Source: Stenopsyche tienmushanensis (lineage: Eukaryota > Arthropoda > Insecta > Trichoptera > Stenopsychidae). From it: a DNA stretch of 64,000 nt. The notes under the pieces are model-generated. The model saw nothing but the letters and a program-made list of their open reading frames with translations. It did no database searches and was not told the DNA's origin. Both the position numbers and the translations under genes were made by a program. Positions 58,346 to 64,000 of the stretch are shown here, piece after piece; the first letter of the stretch is position 1; each line of letters starts with the position of its first letter. The stretch is taken from assembly GCA_008973525.1 (NCBI GenBank), contig WACJ01000125.1, positions 496,001 through 560,000 on the forward strand. The letters run 5' to 3'.

Positions 58346-58817
58346 CGTTAAGATAAATCGACGTTAAAAAGATGTTCGCCCGTGGCAGTTGAATGTCATG
58401 TTATAATCGCGTATTCTACGAGTGCTGGACTCAATTGCCATCAGTTAAAGAGAAATGGCCGTCTTCATAAGATTGTTTTTATTATAACTGATGTGAACAT
58501 CTATATCGAATATAGCAGATGACTTTCAATTTGCATTTTTTGTTAGAGTGCTCAGAATCCGATCGTAAGATAATTCTGAGTTTGCCTTAAAAAAATATTG
58601 CTTTCGTCAATTTTGCATATTCATGTAACAAATGTAATTAATCCCATAATCGAAAAAAATATATAAAACCATTTAGGAGGTAATTTAATACAAATAAGTT
58701 ATTAGTTTGTAAATCTTTGGCATCGAAAGAGCGTTCGATTCTGTAAAGCATTATCAATATGGCAATGTTAAGCGGTATTTGTCTTGCAAATAAGTGTTAA
58801 ATGAATCTATACTGTTT

Positions 58818-59285
58818 CTAGGATTGCTGGAATCCCTCCGATAGACCTTCAGGCAAAGAAAATGGCCTTGGACTTTGCAGATCCCGAAAAACGTGCAGAG
58901 TAAGAGCAGAAACTGAGGAAAGCCTGGCAACAGAGATGGGATCAGTCCAGTAAAGGAAGGTGGACCCACCGACTTATACCGGTCATAAGCCGGTGGAAGA
59001 CCCGAAAACAAGGAGAGACGACCTTCCGCTTAACCCAAGTACTGACGAGCCATGGCTGCTTTGGGGCGTACTTGAAGCAAAGAATTTGCAAGAAGACATT
59101 CACGGCATGCCAGCACTGTCATGTCACTAGAATAGGGCTATATCAAAGGCCAGACTATCTGTCCCCTATAAAGCAATATGATAAACAATACCAGGGGGAC
59201 AGAGAAAGACAATAAGAATCTGACATTACCCTGGGATCAAACCCAGGGTGTTTTAAGGAAGATTCTCCTCCCACAGGAAAAAATT
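58818..59285 (+). mobile_element. R1-like LINE 3' fragment with internal deletion
   Basis: Encodes GIPPIDLQAKKMALDFADPE, AWQQRWDQSSKGRWTHRLIP and GCFGAYLKQRI, then jumps at about 59128 from the zinc-knuckle region to the very 3' end (ACTAGAATAGGGC) and finishes with CTCCCACAGGAAAAAA. Same family as LINE B and 53707-54498. No clear target duplication. Confidence 0.82.
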
Positions 59286-59289
59286 GCTT

Positions 59290-61810
59290 CCATATCAATT
59301 CTGCGATGATTTAAAACTTGTGATGGATTTGCTTTAAAAAAATTGAATTTGTAGCTCTTTTCAATCTGGTTGCATTCATCTCATTTCGATTATTTATCTG
59401 AACCAGATTTGATATCTGTCGGGTGCTAGTAGTTTTAATAACGACATTTTTACTAGGATTCTATACCCGTTCACTTTTCTAGAAAGAGTCAGCAAATCCA
59501 GGCATTTACATTTTGCGCAACTTTATCAATCGTCCTCAATACTAACATTTTTTAGATCCAGAAAATGAAAGTGAACCTGGATTGAGACGATCGATCAGAA
59601 ATATTAATACTTTCAATCGCCCAAATTTTTTGGCACGGTAATTTTTTTGACTATGCCTCAATACTAACTGATCAGAAAGGTGCTCTCAAAAAATGGTATA
59701 CTTTTCGATTTCATTATAAAAAAATTGCTATAAATTTACAAATAATATTTTTAAAAAACATGATTTGTCCCAATTTAAAATTAGTACAATCCCATGAATC
59801 AATTTGCTCACATTGTATTCGCAAAGTGATACAATTCATTAATAACCGAGCGGAAAATGTATCGAAGAAGATGGTTGAATTACATAAAAAAATATAGCAT
59901 TACGCTGTTCATGTCGATCATTATTGTCAGTACAACACAATAGTGTGTAAAAAAAAAACTCTCTTTTTTACATATGCATTTTCACAGTTTACATACTCAA
60001 TTGTGTTGGAGTAAAGATACCATAATTAATTACAAAGCAGGTATAGCTGATGTGATCAACTTTAGGGCTGCCACATACATTTAAAATATTATTGGAACAT
60101 TTCCTGTTACTAATAACAGATGAATAAGCCAAATGGCAAATAATATTTAGTTTTTTCAATCTTGTATTTTTCATGTTTTTATTCAGATAACCCAAAGGAT
60201 TAACATAAAGCACATAACTTGTTGTTAAGCCCATTATAATATATGATTCGCTTTTAAAAAAATGCTCATTAATATGAGCAATTTGGCTTTTGAATTCCAA
60301 AAAACCTAAAGCAGTAAACGTTTTTGCAGACAAAATTAGCTCAAGCTTTTTCAGTGATGAATTATTATGTTTTAATTTTTTTCGCCTGATATATATCAAT
60401 GGATTTAATCATCAGTGATTTTAAATTTGCAAATAAAATCAGTGGTCTAAAAATCCACTGTTTAAAAAAATCTGCAATCCATTGCGACTGTTAAATACGG
60501 TACTCACCTTGTTATAAACAGAAATAGAAATTTTACATATTATTAATTGGATGTTCTGAAATAATATGGTGCACTTTATTAATGATTTTTAGTGTCGTGA
60601 CACTTTTAGGTCATCATCTACGGGTCATCTTCTAAGCTAATACAAACACGTTTGAAACGGATGTTCAAACGTATCAATTTTCAACCATTCTAACATTACA
60701 TTTTTTAAATATATTTTTATATAACAATGCAGGATTCATCTCTTGTTAAACGACTCTTTTAAATGCTATATCGAGAATGAAATGAATTGCAACAAGTCTT
60801 CCTTGAAATATCATTTTGTGCACAAAGTATTATTTGGAAGATACTACTTTCGCACAACATACATTTCCATATATTATGCAGCATATTAACTATTCATTAA
60901 TATATCGAATTCAGTATCAAAATTATGGCTTGTTTTTCTCGCTGATAGTCTTTATATCTGGCGAATTGTTTTCAGACCGGTGATACTAGTAATTATTGCC
61001 ATAATATCTACATATTTTATTAGCACATGTCTTATTTGCTAAAATTTGCTCCAAAATATGTTCTGGATATAAATTTAAAAGACAATAAAACAATCTAGGT
61101 TAATATATTTTAATTAAATGTTTCCATTATTGCACTGTGTCGAATGCTTTTTCATAATCTATAACACCCAAAAAGCATTAATTGTTATCATCAATTCAAA
61201 TAAATAGATTTTTAATTTAATAAAAAGATACTAACACTGAACGAATATCTTAAGAAATATTTGGAAAGTATTCACCTCCTTTTGTAAATAAATATATTAT
61301 AATATTAAAAGATTAAAAGAAAAACATGGATTGATGTATTTAAATATAAAGAAAACACTCCTGCAACGATCTCCTGTTTATGTTATATTTATGATTATGT
61401 AATTATTATTCTAAAGTGATGTTATGCATTATTTCTTACATTAAATTGACAATTCATTCCGGAAAGTCATATTTTTATTAAAACGATCAAACGGTCGCTT
61501 ATGGTATGCTTAGGTGTATGTGAAATGCCGGTACAGTTAGTGTTAAATAGCATCCTTGAGAGCTTTCATTCATCGATATCAATTTTAAGCAGATTTCCAT
61601 AAAAAATATTGTCATTTATATGTTAAATCCTGAGCGTTCATTGCATGCGTTAGCTCATTTAATCCATCCTCCGGTAATGGTTTTCTAGAAACAAATTATT
61701 TCCTGGGTGTCTACAAGCCTCGTGGGTCCATCTTGCTGGATTCCTGATGCAAGAAATACATTCGGAGATTAATGAAAAGAGCAAAGTGGTCATAAATTGA
61801 AGATGGGATG
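59290..61810. other. Intergenic DNA, no gene recognised
   Basis: AT-rich. A 136-residue minus-strand frame at 59989-60399 (containing KKLELILSAKTFTALGFLEF) is the longest in this stretch. It has the size and Phe/Ile-rich look of many chance frames, or of the last exon of an insect chemoreceptor, but I cannot assign it. Confidence 0.3.
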
Positions 61811-61819
61811 TGGCTGAAG

Positions 61820-62160
61820 TCATTAGCCAGTGGAAACCTTAATCAGCTCGACGAGTCGCGTGCGAGCAGGGGACGTCAACGATCCTAGTACAAGAGCCCC
61901 TTGCTATTATGGGTCCGTTCCCACGGTCTGTACCACTTACCCACGCTCATGGGAGCAGACTATTGTCGCTGCGAAGATGTGCCTCATCACAATGCGAAAC
62001 TGGTCCAAATCACATCGCGAACCAAGTTTCACTGGCACAAATATGCCACAATTACGCCTCTTGGCTGCCGCGGGGTGCGCGTGCATATTCATGAGCTGAT
62101 GATGCGCCCAAGTTTCCCACACCGTTGCCTCTTGCCATTTGTTGCAGACTAATTTGCCTA
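61820..62160. other. GC-rich island of unknown nature
   Basis: About 340 bases with roughly balanced GC stand out in a region that is otherwise strongly AT-rich. Several frames are open at once on both strands for 60-90 codons, as expected of GC-richer DNA in any frame. No protein motif, rRNA, tRNA or transposon signature was recognised. Confidence 0.5.
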
Positions 62161-63197
62161 TTTTGATGTGCAATGTCAAGGTTACTACGAGACCATAAAA
62201 TGATGAGCACAAGACAGTTCATTCATTCTCATCGTATTCAGCTTCCTCTTGTACATGTTGGCGTAATAACATAAATCAACACCATTTGAATATGTGAATA
62301 CCGTCAAATGTGTTGCCAATCGAACTACTCAACGATTTCAATATACATTCCTCGTATAGAATCAATTTAAAGCTGCTTAAAAATCCGTACGTCTATTACA
62401 TGAACATTAAAAGCATAAATTAGGATCATATTAAATGATTGATCTTAACAATAGGTTCATTTTTTAACACCGAACTCGTTTATCGTCTTCTCGATATAGT
62501 TATCATTCAGGCAAGTAGAAATTCAAATGTATTAATAAAAACTTATACAACTGTTGAATAAAATTTATGTAGCTTATTTGGCATATATTTTGTTATTGGC
62601 ATCAAGCTTTTGAAGCAATTAATCGTTCATCAATTGAAATATTTTCGTATGGTATGCTTAAATTACCTCCATGTTTCTGATATTAGAGTAAATTTGTTTA
62701 TATAAGAATTTAGATCGTTGTGCTTCCTTGTGAAAACGTATGTATCTAAGGATTTCTATAAAATTATCTCTTTGGCGTTTGCGTTCGAAAAAATAAAAAT
62801 TCGTGAACAAAAGTGCATCCTTTTTTCTGATACGAAATACATTTCAAATATCCTTCACTGTATAAAAATTCCTCAATCTCTTCACATTCAGATTCAGGAG
62901 TCTCAATTTCATCCTCGCTTTAACACCGATCTCGATTTCGTTGTCTTGTAGCAGAGCAGTCTCGAGGCGGCGTATTGATATTTGGTTCGACACATATTAT
63001 GGGCTGCTTAGAGGCAGTTTTAAATGAATAGATTATTTTTTTAACGAGCAAATATCCAGGACTCGATTTATCGAAATAATAAATACGCGCTGAAATTTGG
63101 CTCCAAAAATGGTCTTCTGACTAAATTTAAATATTTGGTTTAACAGATACATACATTTTAGAGAAAATGCCTTTTTAATTAGTTATGCGGCATATTA
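62161..63197. other. Intergenic DNA, no gene recognised
   Basis: AT-rich, with only short frames (for example 62718-62951) that match nothing known. Confidence 0.35.
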
Positions 63198-64000
63198 CGA
63201 GACATATCCCGAAAGTAAGTGTATTAAATTTTAATATATTTTTTAGAAAAGTTTATATTAAAAAAATACAGGATATTGTTTATACACTTGTTGACTATTT
63301 TTAAACATAATCGCCATCCCGTTCAATGCATCGGTGAGCCGTGGCACAAGCTTCTTTACGCCCTCCTTGAAGAACTCTTCTACCAGTTCCTTCCTCCATT
63401 TCAGAACCTCTTTTTGCACCATTGAAAATTTAATTCCAAGCGTGTGTTCTTTCAGGGAAGGGAAAAAATGATAATCTGAAGGCACCAAGCCAGGGGGATA
63501 CAGGGGAGTCAGGGGAAGCTGTGTGAGGACAGGCGTTGTCATGCAACAAGTACACACCTCTCGTCAAAATACCCCTCCTTTTGTTTTGAATGCTTCTTTT
63601 GAGTTTTTTTTAGGATCTCACAATATCATTGTGGATAGATGGTCTCTCCCTGAGGCAGAAATTTGACCAAAATCATGCCTTTTCGGTCCCAAAACGCTGA
63701 AACCATGTTTTTTTTTTGTTCGAAATTGTGGTTTTGAAGTTTTTGGCAGATAGGGAAATGGTGTGATACCCCTATGATGACTATCTTTTTGACTCAGACG
63801 TTTAATGGGCCACCCACTTTTTTATCTTCAGTCACAATAGTTTTCAGAAAATCCTCACCTTCCAATTTAAGTTGCGCAAGAAACTCGCGGGCGCTATTGA
63901 CCCGCTAACACTTGGCAGAATTTCCTACTGACATCTTTCAGGCATCTGGATACTACAACGTGAATTTATGTACTACCGTATTCCTACTATCCTCTCTTTG
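63198..64000 (-). mobile_element. Mariner transposon running off the window edge
   Basis: TA at 63196-63197 is followed by CGAGACATATCCCGAAAGTA, a mariner-type terminal repeat. On the minus strand, going inward from the far side: MVSAFWDRKGMILVKFLPQG (about 63700), RGVYLLHDNACPHTA with a catalytic Asp (about 63560), then PPGLVPSDYHFFPSLKEHTL with the last catalytic Asp, and EFFKEGVKKLVPRLTDAL near the C-terminus. A few frameshifts separate the pieces, so it is probably dead. The 5' third lies outside the window. Confidence 0.88.

Noticed and set aside
59989..60399. 136-residue minus-strand frame as a gene, possibly a chemoreceptor exon
   Set aside because: No diagnostic motif, no splice context and an AT-rich composition typical of chance frames; kept only as a remark.
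1..64000. CRISPR arrays, operons, rRNA genes, prokaryotic signals
   Set aside because: No regularly spaced short repeats, no ribosomal motifs and no compact gene runs; the window is eukaryotic.

Overview
This is a piece of an insect nuclear genome. The sequence is AT-rich and intron-containing. It is crowded with relics of the R1-like and Jockey LINEs, mariner, piggyBac and hAT elements usual in insects. The order is not proved by anything here; a hymenopteran is my best guess, from the general look of the fatty acyl-CoA reductases. I see no bacterial, phage or CRISPR features.

Layout. An SLC16/monocarboxylate-transporter-like gene (six coding exons, + strand) occupies 879-6853, with a broken piggyBac transposase in its second intron. 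From 7896 to 47586 there is a one-strand tandem array of fatty acyl-CoA reductase (FAR) genes: four intact copies (FAR1-FAR4), a fifth with all exons but a doubtful start (FAR5), a decayed copy with two internal deletions (FAR6 pseudogene), and an intact last copy (FAR7). All full copies share the same eight-exon plan and intron phases. The working names FAR1-FAR7 are mine. On the minus strand, 49143-52778 carries most of a proline-rich, YGPP/YGAP-repeat protein, probably secreted. The last 11 kb (53-64 kb) hold no gene I can support, only LINE 3' ends, a short LTR with an apparent primer-binding site, tRNA-like SINE pieces, an unexplained GC-rich island and a mariner at the window edge.

Mobile DNA has mostly landed in FAR introns or between genes. 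Several insertions can be read to the base from their target-site duplications: an R1-like LINE (11962-15264) with a second R1-like LINE inserted into it in the opposite direction; a hAT relic with an 8-bp duplication in FAR2 intron 2; and a hAT-like relic starting 16 bases past the FAR5 intron 1 donor. Intron 5 of FAR5 has grown to 3.6 kb. On the opposite strand it carries an intact 295-residue ORF resembling the nuclease domain of caspase-activated DNase (CAD/DFF40), in which two of the expected catalytic histidines look replaced.

How the genes work together. FARs reduce fatty acyl-CoA to fatty alcohols, precursors of cuticular waxes, pheromones and hydrocarbons, so the array is best read as a lineage-specific expansion supplying surface or signalling lipids. 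The transporter and the proline-rich protein are neighbours with no evident functional link. Coordinates of exons were worked out by eye from splice sites, frame continuity and comparison among the copies; no alignment or search was run.
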